From Leucaena leucocephala (Eukaryota > Streptophyta > Magnoliopsida > Fabales > Fabaceae), in contig CM073535.1 of the NCBI GenBank assembly GCA_037074615.1, positions 5,867,001 to 5,931,000 of the forward strand: 64,000 bases of DNA. The letters are read 5' to 3'. Made by a program: the position numbers and the translations under genes. The notes beneath the pieces are model-generated. The model saw only the letters and a program-made list of their open reading frames with translations. It was not told where the DNA came from and ran no database searches. Positions 1 through 12,705 of the stretch are shown here, one piece after another; positions within the stretch are counted from its first letter, which is position 1, and the number at the start of each line of letters is the position of its first letter.

Positions 1-2009
1 TTTAATATGAGTTAAACTATAAAGTTAGAGGGTTTATGATATTTAAGGTTTTTTAATTATGATAAACTATACCGCTTATTACCGATATATGAGTAAATAT
101 AGGTTTATTTAAAATTGATTAGCGGGGATGTGAATCTTTATACACATACATAAACTATTTATACTATTTGTAGTGTTGCTGGCCTAAATCTGAATAGCTG
201 GATGTGGTGGGTTTGAATTGGCAAGTTGGAATTAAAGAACAAACGTAAGGAGGTAGACCAAGTTGGGTCCTACGTAGGACTGCATGAAAGTTCACACCCA
301 CGTGCTATCCCTTTGTTTAATTTGTTTTTTTTATGTTTGAATCTCTTGGGCTGTAGGTCAACCACTAGTACTGAGGGATGAATGTAGCCGTTGGATGGAG
401 TTGGACGCATAGGACGGCTGTGGTGGCGTCTGATTAAAAGCAAAGAAAAGAGGTTTACGTCTTTATGAATGTTGAGTCAACCAATTTGGTGGCACTAGAA
501 ACTTTGAAAACATTATTGTTGTTTTATATCAGCACCATAAATGTCAAACACCCCCCAACCCTCCAAAACCATGCTTTCATTCAATTCCTCAACCACCTTT
601 ACCTCTCCAAAACTAATTCCTACAGTCGTATTTTACCTGCCACTTTTATTTTAATTTTTTGTATTTTTAAATGCTAATTTATATATAATTGATCCTTTTT
701 TATAAGACGTATCTAATGACTTCACTAGATTAATGGGAGATGACTAAGTCATTAAATGTATTTAAAAATAAAAAAAATCAAATTCACCATTATTTAAAAC
801 CATTAACTACTTCTTGAGAAGTAAAAAAAATGCATCAAATTTTAAATAAAGATAATCTTGATAAACTGTAATTGGCCCTACTTACTTAGATTTATAATAA
901 ATATCATTTATTCGTTTTACAAAGTACATTTTGTAATAGGCATTGGAGAGTTATATATGTGTATTGGACATTTTGTAAGTTGTGTGTAAAGAAAGAACTC
1001 CATTCATGAGTTGATTCGTTATTCGTTTATGTTTTTTCTTCCATGGCACTAAGATAGAAAAAGTATCTTGTCATTTAATCTGTAAGGATAAGCGGATAAT
1101 AAATTTTTTATCTGGATTATTCATTTATTAATGTTGATAAGTTTTAAATTGAAAAATGATAAAAAATACTAATTAAAAATTTTATTAGTCAATATAATTT
1201 GAATTCAAGTACGATATATGATATTTTTTGTATGTAAAATATTTTAAAATATTAATCTTTTTTATATATAAAAATATATCAAATTATTTTAACTAATAAA
1301 AAATAAAATTTTTACTCATTTTCTCTTCTTAAATTTTAGTCTGGCTTTAAACTGTTAATTTTTTGAAGGAAAAAGTGTTATTTTATTATTAAAAGTAGAA
1401 AGCTAAGTACTAAAGGGAAACAAATCCAATAAAGAGAAGTTAGATCCCATATGCTTAAGACATAACAAAATGTGATTAGTTGAGTATCTCGATGCTCATA
1501 ATGGTTGCCTAGTGCCAAAGCCATAGAGAATAGAATCAATTCCAAGCTCTCGTCTCGTCAGATTAAATAGTTTGTTTTTCCCCCTAAGGTTTGACATTAC
1601 ACAAACACACATATAAATGAGAAGATTATCAGCATATTTTGGTCTCATTACAAAATAATATCTGATTAATTTATATATTATTCCCACTCAAAGATTCGTA
1701 AACCACGAATATTATTGGGTTAATACCAGCATAATGCTTCCCCATATGGTGCTCTGGGTCAAACTAAAGCAGGGTTTCACCTAAACCAAATGCTAGGGGG
1801 GCAAATAGTACTAATCTACGGCTTGACAATTAAAATTTGATAAGGCTTAATTTATTTAGTAAAAAATTAGATTTTAAATATATTTAAAAGCTTGTTGATC
1901 CAAATAAACTAAGTGTTTTTTTAAGCATAGCCTACAAATATGTAGGCATAACCTGTTTAATTATATATATAGTGTAAATATACTCAAAATCTATTTAGAA
2001 TATTTTATT

Positions 2010-2040
<31 letters not shown>

Positions 2041-3155
2041 TAGTAGGCTAAATGGCTTTTAAATATTAAAATACAAGATATTTTTAAAGTTATATACTGT
2101 AAGTAAACCTCTAAAAGGCTTTAAGTTTAGCAGACCTTTCAAAGACTCAAACACAAACCTAAAAAAATTTGTATACAAATTTAGGCTTTATATTTTTATT
2201 ATTAATTCAAATATATTTAGCTAATTCTGGTATAATCCTACCAAATACCCTCTTTATAGTGGAGTGCTTATGCTATTTGATTACTTTTTTTGTTGCCTTC
2301 TAACTTCCAATGCGGAATCAAATTCGTTAAAGATTTAATAGTAATATTGATAATAATAAAGTTTCATGCTGATATGATTTCTTGGGGTTCAACCATGAAT
2401 AAGGAAAAAAGAAAGAAAGAAAGAAAAGGCGTGTTTGGGGGAAAGTGAAAGAAATTTCATATGAGGTCGCTTCATGATAATTTTCTTTGGTTTATACAAT
2501 GCCAATTTTGGGATACATTTCTATTTATTTAATTTTCTCTATTTCGGGATCATACATGCATGCTTATAACTAATCTATACTAATTGTTTTAAGCCAGAAT
2601 AATTTTTAATAAATTAAAGAACTTCATTTTAATTGGTCACAATATTTTCCTTATTTAAAATTCTACTTTTTATAGTTAAAAAAAAAAGGGGAAAGAATCA
2701 ACATGATTCTGCATTTATTATATGGCAGAAATTGAGATGGGTCAGCATGAAATGCATGTTTTTATTCCCAGCACCACAATAATATTCCTTTCAAAAATAA
2801 ATATTAAAAGTAAACGAGTGATAAATTATTTCTGAAATATGATTAAATCATATAAAGGGAAGAAATATCAAAAGGGAATAAAAATTAGATGGACAATATT
2901 TCTGATATCTTATAGCAAATATTTAATAACATTATTTTTATTTATATATATATAATTTAGAAGTTCCAATCGAACTCCTATTTAAATTTTTTTTACCTGT
3001 AACTTTTGAATAATTTTTAAATTTTATACAATTTTTTACCTTTTGTATTAAAACGAATTAGGACCCTGATTTTTACTGTGCTAAAAGAAATTGGACCGTT
3101 TTATACCTTTTTTTGGGGTGAGCAGGATTGTGGAGCACAGGTTGTTTCAACAGCG
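1..3155. other. Intergenic region left of the WRKY gene
   Basis: No gene is supported here. The short open frames have no recognisable domain and lie in AT-rich sequence. A CACGTG G-box core sits at 299-304 in a slightly more GC-rich patch (about 200-480), which could be regulatory DNA for a gene outside the window. An imperfect inverted repeat spans about 1150-1326: its left arm (AATGATAAAAAATAC then TTTTATTAGT) pairs with sequence before 1326. It may be a decayed MITE. The rest is AT-rich simple sequence. Confidence 0.6.
2015..2041. repeat. (AT)n microsatellite
   Basis: An uninterrupted AT dinucleotide tract of about 27 bp in intergenic DNA. It is a simple repeat with no associated gene. 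Confidence 0.9.
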
Positions 3156-3415
3156 TTGACCCAGGCAACTGTGGAAACTTCAAACGTGTCGGAGTGTATG
3201 AGCCTTCCTCCCTCGTCGCATCATCCGGGCGGGTTTCTGTAGGCTTTCGGTTCCTGCTCCATGGGTCCCACCACCACCCTCTCCTTCTGACCTTCACAGT
3301 AACCCTTGTTTTGTCGTCGCCTACTTTTCCTTCCCCCCAAAACCCCAAATAAGTAAATATATTAAATCAAAGTCCAACTAATCTTACCCTTCCCATTGAC
3401 GAAACTCCTTTGACC
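3156..3415 (+). promoter_or_regulatory. W-box cluster upstream of the WRKY gene
   Basis: Three TTGAC cores lie within 340 bp of the WRKY start codon: TTGACC at 3156-3161, TTGACG at 3396-3401 and TTTGACC at 3409-3415. The W-box (TTGACC/T) is the known binding site of WRKY proteins, so self-regulation or cross-regulation by other WRKYs is a reasonable inference. An AT-rich stretch at about 3354-3366 could serve as the TATA region. It is followed by a CT-rich leader from about 3415 to the ATG. Occupancy cannot be judged from sequence. Confidence 0.55.
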
Positions 3416-3494
3416 TCTCTCTCCTTCTCTCTCTTTTAAAGCCTCCTCCTCTCCCAGGCTGCTCCATCTTCTCTCCTCCTCCTCCTCCTTGCCT

Positions 3495-4722
3495 ATGGCT
3501 GTAGATCTGGTAGTCCTTCCCAGGAAGATGGAAGAACAGATGGCTATTCAAGAAGCTGCTTCCGCTGGATTGAAGAGCATGGAACTTCTTATTCGTCTTC
3601 TTAATTCTTCTCCATCTCAGGCCGTTTCTAATAATCATCCCCAACGCCTTGACTGTGCCCAACTCACCGATTTGACCGTTTCCAAGTTTAAGCAAGTCAT
3701 CAACTTACTCAATCGCACCGGTCACGCTCGCTTCCGTCGTGCTCCTTCCACCACTAATCCTAATCCTCCCTCCTCGTCTTCTTCTGGTCTTCCTAATCCC
3801 ACCAAATCTAACCACTCTCAGGGCTTGAGCCTTGATTTTGCCAATCCCTGTAAGGTTAAGACGTCGCCGATTAAACCGTCGACTGAGTTGCCCGTGTCTC
3901 AGTACTCCAAGGACACTTTTAGTATCTCCCCTCCCATGTCCGCAACTAGCTCCTCCTTTATGTCTTCTATCACCGGAGACGGCAGCGTTTCGGACGGAAA
4001 AATAGGCCCCTCGCTGCTTACTCCAGCCGCTCCCGTCGTCTCCTCCGGTAAACCCCCCCTCTCCTCATCTCACCGGAAAAGGTGTCACGGCTCTGCCTTC
4101 TCTGAGAAAATGTCATCCTCCGGTCACTGCCATTGTTCTAAGAGAAGGTATTTTACACCACCTAGAAAATTTTCAATTTTTGACAAACGCTAAATCAGTA
4201 TCAGAATTAGTAATAATTTATGAGATCCCTTTGTGTTACAGGAAATCGCGAGTTAAAAAGACGATCCGTGTGCCGGCGATAAGCTGTAAGATCGCCGATA
4301 TTCCGCCGGACGAGTATTCCTGGAGAAAGTATGGGCAGAAACCGATCAAGGGCTCACCCTATCCTCGGTATGAATCTATTACCTTTTCTTTTAGACATCG
4401 CCGCACCAAACAAGTTGAATTTATCAAAGTCAAATACGAATCTCCCAACTTTTGAAATTTCTAGTAAATTATTAAAAACAAATTAATTCATCCAAGAAAA
4501 ATTCGCATGTGGTTCTGATATAATTTTACTTTTTGGTATTACAGTGGCTATTACAAGTGCAGCACTGTGAGAGGATGCCCGGCGAGAAAGCATGTGGAGC
4601 GAGCTCAAGACGATCCCAAGATGTTGATCGTGACATACGAAGGCGAGCACCGTCACGCTCTGGAAGTGCGTGCGGCGGAGTGCGGTGGTGCAGGCATCGG
4701 TCTTAGCTTCCAAGCCAGCTAA
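3495..4722 (+). CDS. WRKY transcription factor, group IId
   Basis: DNA-binding WRKY factor expected in the nucleus. There are three exons: 3495-4147, 4242-4367 and 4545-4722, giving 318 aa. The ATG at 3495 is chosen because MAVDLV is the usual start of this subgroup; the frame also extends to an upstream TTG that is not a plausible start. Residues 62-75 carry the calmodulin-binding C-motif (VSKFKQVINLLNR), followed by HARF at 77-80. A Cys/His/Lys-rich plant zinc cluster (GHCHCSKRR) precedes the WRKY domain. The domain has WRKYGQK at 245-251 and a C-X5-C-X23-H-X-H finger (C265, C271, H295, H297). The second intron splits the Arg260 codon just after SPYP, the conserved intron position of this group. 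The SPYPR variant resembles the WRKY21/39/74 branch, while the N-terminus and C-motif look like WRKY7/11/15/17, so I give no number. Group IId members act in defence and stress signalling downstream of calcium; that role is inferred from family. Confidence 0.94.
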
Positions 4723-5095
4723 AACGACGGCGCACCGATTCGAAGAAAGCAGCGCCCGCCGACAAGGCACAGACGTTTGAGCGAAGCTGGACAGAGGGAA
4801 GAATGAAACGTTTGTGTAACTTGTGGACAAGAAGACGGAGTCGTCTAAGAGTTGATAAGGTTTTTTTTGTGTAAATTTGACCAAAAAGTAATGGAGGATA
4901 AAAAAAATGGAATACAAATATTATATTTTCTTTTTTTTTTCTGCGGTCATCGAGGCCTGAGAATTTATTATTTAATTTATTTTATTGATGAGAAGCGAAG
5001 GTGGGGGTGGGGCCCACGGTTGGGATGCGATTTTTTGTTATAACAAAGTGAGTTAGAGCTAGAGTATATTTTTTGGCTTAAATAATATTTATACA

Positions 5096-5554
5096 GTGTT
5101 TAGAAATTTTCTAAATTTTGATAAAATTTAAATTTTCAAAAATTTTAAAATAAATAATTATATTTATTTAAAAATAGTTATATTTATTTTAAAAAATTTA
5201 AATTAAATTATAATTTAAATTTTAAATTTTAGATAAATTCGAATATAAAAAATATCTATAGAGCAATTAATTATTATATCTTTTTTTTTTTACATACTCT
5301 CTTATCTCTCTTATACATTATCTCTATTCTCTCATCTTTCTTTTATATTATCTTTCATCTCTCTTTTATACTATTTTTCATCTTTTATCTCTCATATCTA
5401 TTATATTTAATAATTATACTATTTTTTATAATTTATCAATAATAAAATTATTTTTAAAAATAACTATCCAAATACTCATTTATTCAAAACTATTTTTTTT
5501 ATAAATTCTTCTTCAAAAACTATTTTCTAAAAACTATTTAAAAATCTTAAATGC
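5096..5554 (+). mobile_element. CT-core non-autonomous element, copy A
   Basis: About 460 bp. It has imperfect terminal inverted repeats (left GTGTTTAGAAATTTT against GCATTTAAGATTTTT read from the right end), a pyrimidine-rich core of repeated TCTCT/CATCTCTCTTTTATAC units at about 5290-5400, then a conserved right half with TTTATCAATAATAAAA and AATAACTATCCAAATACTC. No coding capacity is visible. It shares this layout with four other copies in the window. Ends are approximate. The superfamily is unproven, although the TTTGG-like ends of related copies suggest hAT. Confidence 0.6.
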
Positions 5555-5560
5555 CCATAG

Positions 5561-6105
5561 TGTTTGTTTGGAAATTCTAAATATTTAAATTTTAAATCTA
5601 ATTTTAGGTAAAATTTAGGTATTGAGAAATTTTAAAATAAACAGTTATATTTGTTTAAAAGGGTTTTTAGATCAAACTATAGTTTAAAATTAAAGTTTTA
5701 GATAAACTGGTTAGAGTAGCTTATATAACAGTAAAATAGCTTATAGATTAATCAATTATTATATTACCCCTATTTTTTTATACTCTCTCTCATCTCTCTT
5801 TTATACCATATCTCTTCTCTCATTTCTTTTCTTCACACTCTCTCAATTCTCTTCTATAACCTCTCTCATATTTCATATATCTTATATACTATCTCTTATC
5901 TATTATCTTTCTCCTCTCATATATTTAATAATCATATTTTTTTAGAATTTATCAATAATAAAAGTATTTCTAGGAATAACTATCTCAACACTTATTTATT
6001 TAAAATTATTTTTTTTATAAGATCTCTAAAACTCATTTTTTAAATATTATTCAAAAAATTTCTTTTATAAATAATTTTTTAAAATTTTATCTAAACGAGT
6101 CCATA
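5561..6105 (+). mobile_element. CT-core non-autonomous element, copy B, with target-site duplication
   Basis: About 545 bp, flanked by CCCATAG at 5554-5560 and again at 6106-6112, a likely target-site duplication. The ends are roughly inverted (left TGTTTGTTTGGA, right end read inward GACTCGTTTAGA). Inside are AACTATAGTTTAAAATTAAA, AACAGTAAAATAGCTTATAG, a CT-rich core at about 5765-5930, then TTTATCAATAATAAAAG and AATAACTATC. The layout matches copy A, and it lies immediately next to copy A in the same orientation. A 7-8 bp duplication plus TTTGG-type ends fit an hAT MITE; that assignment is inference. Confidence 0.68.
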
Positions 6106-6713
6106 CCCATAGACACAATCTTCTACTAACAACATTGCTAGTTGACAGCGGGAACTCACTCACTGGAGGGAGATCAAATTTGAAAGATTAGAAGTCACAA
6201 AATAAAATAGTCCAAAAGATTAGATTCCTTTGGGTTGAAACTTGAAAAAGCGGCAAGTGTGGGGGACCGGTGCTTGAGGAAAAAGTCAAAAAGTGCGGGT
6301 CCAATAGTGGAAATTGGGGAAAAAGTAGAATTAGAATAACCTTTTTTTTTCAAATTGTTTGTAGTTGAAGCACAGAACGAAGTGTGAGTGGGCCCTAGGA
6401 CAGCTAATTCAAATCTAGGAGCTAGTGCCTGTTGGTTGACTAGGGGGTTTGCTTCGCTGTGTGCGGTGTACGAATCAATAAAGTACAGCTGACTCATTCT
6501 GTATTTCAAGCTTTTGAACAACAATTATAACAATTCATGTAATAATTTTTTAAAATTTATATATTTAAAGTCAAATACATGAGAAGTATAAGAAGAGCGA
6601 AATGAATGATCCTCGTGTTAGTAATTTAATGGGTATTTCTTTTAAACAGGGAATATTTTAAGGCGTATTTTAATATTCACCTCCATATATAAGTGGATAT
6701 AAAAAAATTATGG

Positions 6714-7215
6714 CTTAAATATATATTTTTTTTCTAAAATTTTAGATCAATTCCGTATAAAATTTAAACAAATAACTTTACTTTTTATATTTTTATTATG
6801 AAACTACTGACATTAAAATTAATAGTTGCTGTTATGTTATAATTTTTATATTTTTATTATCTAAAAATAATATTTATAATTTGACATAATTTTAAAATTT
6901 TTAAATGCTTTAAAAAATATAAAATATTTAAATAATACTTATAGAAACAACTTAAAATTATATAAGTAAATTGTCAAATATTATTTTTAGATGATCTAAT
7001 ATATAATAAAAATATAAAAATTAAGCAACAATTTTAATTAGAGGTCATGTGTAATTGACTAAAAATTTTGTATATAAAAAAACTGCTAATTTTAATAATA
7101 ATTTTAATGACAATGATTTGTAATTAAAATAAAAAATATTACAGTTTTTAATTTAAATTTTTAAAAATTAGAGAGATTATGTAAAATTGATATAAGATAA
7201 TTTTGTGTATTTAAG
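6714..7215. mobile_element. Long palindromic (foldback-type) element
   Basis: About 500 bp that reads nearly the same on both strands. It begins CTTAAATA and ends TATTTAAG. Further in, AGATCAATTCCGTATAA on the left pairs with ATATCAATTTTACATAA read from the right. Nearer the centre, AATTTTTATATTTTTATTAT followed by ATCTAAAAATAATATTT occurs in both arms, with a ten-base insertion in one arm. Arms are about 180-250 bp. It has no coding capacity. It resembles a foldback or MULE-type MITE; I could not identify a flanking duplication. Confidence 0.65.
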
Positions 7216-7434
7216 AAAAAAAAATATTTACTCGTATATTACAATTTTTCTAATTCAATTTTGCGATGGTCACGATGGGTTGTCGGGGTCCTATGTCAAA
7301 AAGGGAAGGTGTAAAATGAAGGCGAAATGTCAAAAAAGAAAGAAAGTCCATGTTTTACGCACTTTTTTGTGCACTAATGTTTTCAATAAACTTAATAATT
7401 TTTTTGACAAAATAAATTTAAAAAATTACCATAA

Positions 7435-7530
7435 TAAAAAAATGCTTTTAGATTTAGTTATAATTTTTTTTAAAAAAATGCTTGGAGATTTAGTTATAAT
7501 AAAAAAATGCTGTGAAATTAAAATAATATA
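7435..7530. repeat. Short tandem repeat, about 2.5 copies
   Basis: The unit AAAAAAATGCTTTTAGATTT plus AGTTATAA is followed by a variant with GCTTGGAGATTTAGTTATAA and a partial third AAAAAAATGCTGTGAAATT. It is AT-rich and non-coding. Confidence 0.6.
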
Positions 7531-8094
7531 TTAGCAAAAAATAGGATATATGGAAAAGTGAAATCAGAGAACTTGATAAAATAAATTAAAATAACTTTAT
7601 ATAAGTTTTCTCATGAAATATTAATTCACTCAATATAAAATATAAAATTTACAATAAAACATTTTTTTTGTTATAGATCACGAACATGATAATTTATTTA
7701 TGCCCCCAGTTTAATCCAAACTGAAAAAAAGTAACTTGATCTTTCACACAAGTTTAGGCAACTAAATGCCCCGTTTAGTATGTTGAAAAGGTTTCTAACG
7801 AGATTTGAATTCAATAAAAAAAAGAGAATAGAATGGGATTCCAATCATTTCCTTTATCAGGATCCAAACGCAGCCGAACAGATATTACTTGGTAAAGTGA
7901 GTATTTAAATTAATTTATTTTAAATAATTTCAAATAAATATGTGATAAGAGTTTTATTTCATACAATGTAAAAATAAATTATTTTACGGGATTCCAAACG
8001 CCTAAAGCCCGTGGGCTAAAATTAACACAGAATGAATGTTAAAATTTATGGTTAAATATTTAGTTTTGAAAATGATAACATATAATTATTGAAA

Positions 8095-8300
8095 ATATAT
8101 TTTATTTTTAAGGAGTATTATTTTATTGTGGTTCAAGTCATAATATTTGAGGAGGAATCCTAAATTATAAATACCTAGTTTTATGTCTGAGGATAATAGA
8201 CGTTTTGTCTTGTCCTATATTAATATTGTCTATAAGGAATGAAGATTTTATTTTATCCTTTAATTATGATAAACTCAATCTTTCTTTAAGAAATTTTATA
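8095..8300 (+). repeat. Dispersed 200-bp repeat, copy 1
   Basis: Matches sequence at 46040-46250 over most of its length. Shared landmarks are TATTATTTTATTGT, TTGAGGAG, a CTGAG..TAATAGA block, GTCCTAT..ATATTAATAT.GTCTA and a final TTTA-rich segment. It has no open frame and no clear terminal inverted repeat. It is probably a retroelement-derived or SINE-like fragment; the class is unknown. Confidence 0.55.
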
Positions 8301-10049
8301 TAAAAAAAAGAAAGGAAATGATGGTTTGAAGTTGAGATTTGAAATGGTGTGATGACCGTGATAAGAACAAAGGGTCAATGACCAATCCCCCAACGTTATA
8401 GAGGCAATACGAAAACTAATTAATAATTTGATTGGAGGGAAGATCATTCATTGATCATAACACGCTCATCAGTCATGAATATCATAATATGGTGGAGAAT
8501 CATTTGTAATCATCATACTCCTCAACACTTATCATTCCACTCTTGACCCTTAATATTTCCAATTAAACAAATATGTAATTTAAAAAATATTGAAAGCAAT
8601 ATCAAATATAGATCTGGCACTATTAATACATACAGACATGGCCAATTTAACCTACTATATCAAACTTCATGTAAATAAATGAGAGTAATCATAAATTTAA
8701 AATAACATTTTGTGATTCAAAAAAATAATTACACCTTATAAATAATAAATATCATCTTATTTTCCACTGAATATGCCAACCAATTTTTTTTAATATAATA
8801 TTTACTCTCTTAAATTTATCATTATTTTAGCTTTAATCGTTTACATTTTTAAATTATAGATTTTGATATTTAAAATTTATTTTTATTTAAAATATTAGTC
8901 TCGATAATTTAATAAAAATATAGATTACTTTATCTATCGGTAGACCAAAACTCTTAGATTAAAATTTGATGGACAAAAAATAAAATTTATACAAACCTAA
9001 TGATTAAATATTATATTAACTTTTGTTTTTTTTTTGAAAAAAGTTAAAGAGGTACACACTAACATCTTGCAATTATAGGTATATGAGATTCTACAATCTC
9101 TTATTTATAAGAGAGCTTTTATATCATTAGATTATAATGTGATTGACAAGCTATTATTTAACATTATAAAAGCTTAACACAACTTCACTCATGGTGATGT
9201 TTCCATTTAGTTGAATTTGAACTGATTTGGTTGGATTGCAAAGGAGATTGAAAAGAGCAGCAAGCTAGTTGTAAATTGAATGGAATCTTGACTATGGGAA
9301 AGATAATGATATATTGAGATTTGAAGCACTAATGGAAGCAAGTCATGTGCCACTTTGGACTTATCCATTCTCTCTCCTTCCTAATCCATCAAAACTCTCC
9401 CCCATACCATATCTCTTTCCCTCAGCCACCATATCTCCCACCTTAGAGAATGTCTTTCTCTTTTCCACCCTTTTTCTCTAATAATTTAGACTTTATCTTG
9501 TGTTTTCATATCTGCACCTTAAAGAATTGTTTTTTATGCACTATTTGATATCCGATATATACTAATACTATTAAATGGCTTGTTATGTTTAAAGGGTCAT
9601 AGCTCTTGACTATTGATATTTTAAAAATATTTTATATATAATTTAATATGTCAACAAAAATAATACATTTATATATATATATATATAAACATAAAGACAA
9701 AGACAAACTTTGTTGCATGACAATATCTATTTACATATAATATAAAACATATATGTAAGAACAAAATAAGTTATGAGAAGTATAATTTACTTTAAACTAA
9801 AGTCTATACTATGATAATGATATATTTATCACAAGTTATTATATATTTATTTAGAAATCAAAATAGTTCGGCGCTGTTTTTTTTCTTAATATGACAACGA
9901 GTATAAATACACATGCATATAAATATGTTAATATCATAGTTGAGACTGAGAACTCTACAAAGAGGGGCATAAATGAAATTTGATGCTGTCACTGTAAAAA
10001 AGAAAATTTATGTTTTAGAAACTAAAAAGTTACTGTTTTTATGTACATT

Positions 10050-10545
10050 TAGTGTTTAGATATATTTTTAGAAAGGTGTTTATAAAAAAAAGAGAGTTTT
10101 TAAATAATTTTTGAAAAAAAAAATAGAAAAGAGTTTATGAAAAAAAGTGATTTTAGATAAATAGGTGTTTGGATAGTTATTATTAAAAGAATTTTTGTAA
10201 TTAAAAATTACAAATAATGATATAATTTTATTTAAAGTATGAGAGATGGTGTAGAAGATAGAAGAGAGATAGTGAAAAAAATATAAGAGAGAAGAGATAT
10301 AATAGAAAATATAGAGGAGAGAGGAGAAATGATGTAAGAAAAAATAAGGATAAAATAGTAATTAGGTAATTCATAAACTCTTTTACTATTTTAAAAGTTA
10401 GTCTGAACAGTTTATTTGAAACCATAGTTTGGTATATAAACTATTTTGGACAATTTTAACTATTTTTTTAAAATTTTTCTAAATCGAAATTTAAACTATT
10501 TTTTTTTTAAATTTAAGTTTCAGGATTTTATAAATAGAGCCTTAA
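10050..10545 (-). mobile_element. CT-core non-autonomous element, copy C, inverted
   Basis: About 495 bp, the reverse complement of the CT-core family: on the plus strand the core is GA-rich (about 10240-10335). It is flanked by the family blocks GATAAATAGGTGTTTGGATA to the left and CATAAACTCTTTTACTATTT, ACCATAGTTTGG to the right. Left end AGTGTTTAGATATATTTTTA; the right end is near GAGCCTTAAA. It has no coding capacity, and the boundaries are approximate. Confidence 0.6.
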
Positions 10546-10589
10546 ATTTTTGAAGGTAGACGATAAAACAAATTTTGAATTAATTATTC

Positions 10590-10775
10590 AATTTTTGAAT
10601 ACTACTTATTTTGTTATAATTATAATTACCGTATCTAACAAAATATCATAACTCTTAAATATATGAATTTATATTTATAAATATTTAACAGCTTACTCTA
10701 CCTAATATTAATATCACCTAAAAAATTTTTTACCCTATCCTTAAACTTAGGATAAACTTAATCAAGATAGTAGGT
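10590..10775. repeat. Weak copy of the dispersed 200-bp repeat
   Basis: Contains CTTACTCTACCTAATATTAA followed by TATCACCTAAAAAAT and TTTTACCCTATCCTTAAA, matching the 3' half of the repeat at 46040-46250. It is more diverged than the other copies and may be only a fragment. Confidence 0.4.
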
Positions 10776-11529
10776 GAGCCTCCAAAAATTTATTAATAAA
10801 AAAAAGATAATTTTGAATTAATATTCATGAAGGAGCTACAAGGAGAAACACTTGCTTGTGGGCTATTGGATCCCTAAGCCTGAAGGAAACTTGGCAACAA
10901 GATAAGCGCACCATATATATATTGGACCATAAGCCCATACCGGGGCCTCAAACTCCTATATTGAATAAGCATGTAAATTTGCATTTTTCTTTTTCTTTTC
11001 GTTTTAAGCAGAAAATGAACATTTTTCAATTAACCAAAAAAAAAAACTGTGTATATGTGAGTGTATACATACGTACGTAGGTACATACATATTATTTATC
11101 TCTTGGAACATGATTTTTTTTATACTTTTTATATTAATGATGGTTGAGCTAAACAACCAAAATTGTAAAGATATTTTAATCAATACATTAAATTATTAAT
11201 ATTATACTAAAATTTATATGAAGTAACATAACGAATAATTTTTTTAAACTTGATGTAATGCAATGGAAATTACAACCATAAAGAGGCTTACGGGGAATGC
11301 TTATTTTTAATCTATAAGAACGTTTCTTTCTTTCTTTCTTTCTATTTTTTTTAAATTAACATGTAAGATAGAGTTAGAATAACGGAATTGCAAAATAGAT
11401 CAGAATAGAATATGGTCCGTAGGGTCCACATTAATCAATCAATGACATTTATTTGAATAAATTATATAGAGGGAAGACTATTTCTAAATATCTTCATACG
11501 AAAATTAAATTGAAAAAAAAATTCTAAAG

Positions 11530-11620
11530 ATCATAATTACCTCTGAAGCTGAAAATTGCTATCATTCTAAATATCATAATTACCTCTGAAGATGAAATTT
11601 GCTATCATAATCTATGAAAA
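11530..11620. repeat. 43-bp tandem duplication
   Basis: TCATAATTACCTCTGAAG begins at 11531 and again at 11574. Each copy is followed by a GAAA..TTGCTATCAT block. Two copies, a few mismatches, non-coding. Confidence 0.8.
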
Positions 11621-12705
11621 AGTTGCTATTTTTAAACGGATAACAATATTAGAACATAAAGTTAGGGTTTACAGTAATGAGTATATTAAGATAGAGGTAT
11701 GATCATCTAAAAAAAATATAAAATTTAGAATGAACATATGAGAAGAAAGGTTATCGTAATATCTATTAAAGAAAAAATAAAAAAAAATTATTTAGAATGA
11801 TTTAAATATATATAAATAAAGTTGTTAGGAACATTGATGATAGGAGCATGTTAGATTTGCATAGAGTCCTCTAATCAAAATTAAAGAAAATGTTTAATGA
11901 AGAAGTTATTGTTTGATATTTTTAATAAATAATTTATCTAAATATTTAATTATTGATAGAATATAATAGAATTGTGTGATTTATATAATTGACCTCAATT
12001 AATTTAAGAATTAATATTATGTTTAATTTACAAATAAAAATAATTATTTACATGGTCTACCAAACGAAAACCATATATTACGTAATAATCATAAAAAAAT
12101 AGTTCTCACTGCTTTGCATTCTTTTACATCAATCCTATCTTACAAGTAATTAGCCAAAGGGCAAAGGCACCATAAATCTCTCTCTCTCTTGTTGATGTAG
12201 AGCATGCCCGTAGAAGATGCCCCAACTTGCGAGAGGGAATACTAACACATAAGGACAAATTTCATAGGATACCTTATGAGTCTTATCCTTCCTTACCTTC
12301 CTCTTGAGAAAACAAAGCTTCCATTTTTCAAAATACGTCAATCCCTCATATTTGTTATTCATTCATTAGCCTCTAATGTCTGAGATGTAGAGCTATCAGT
12401 TATATATAACCGACAGTGGCCTCCCACTAACGATGAAGCACCTCGTATATATTCTCTGACATAGGATGCTTATCTTGAAACCAGCCGCATGTCCCGCTTT
12501 TCATGTTCACTTTATCCATAAAAATTGCAATAACGTTTCCGAAGAAGGCGATGATTTGGTTGGGAAAGGGGAGGAAGGAAGATATTAAACGATAGAAAAT
12601 ACATCCTCTTTCTAATTTTAAATATAGAAATTAATTGATAGGTTAATTTTAGTTATAAATATAAATCTTAATCTCTTTTATCTCTATATTTATAATTTTT
12701 GTCTC

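Noticed and set aside
3073..3695. Overlapping open frames on both strands around the WRKY promoter and first exon
   Set aside because: They arise from the GC-richer promoter and from the antisense of WRKY exon 1, and none shows a domain.
6195..6524. 109-codon minus-strand frame
   Set aside because: No recognisable domain, no promoter, and it lies between two repeat elements. A tRNA-like reading of part of it did not give usable A and B boxes.
10228..10425. 65-codon hydrophobic minus-strand frame
   Set aside because: It is created by the CT-rich core of repeat copy C, which encodes only Leu, Ser, Phe and Tyr.
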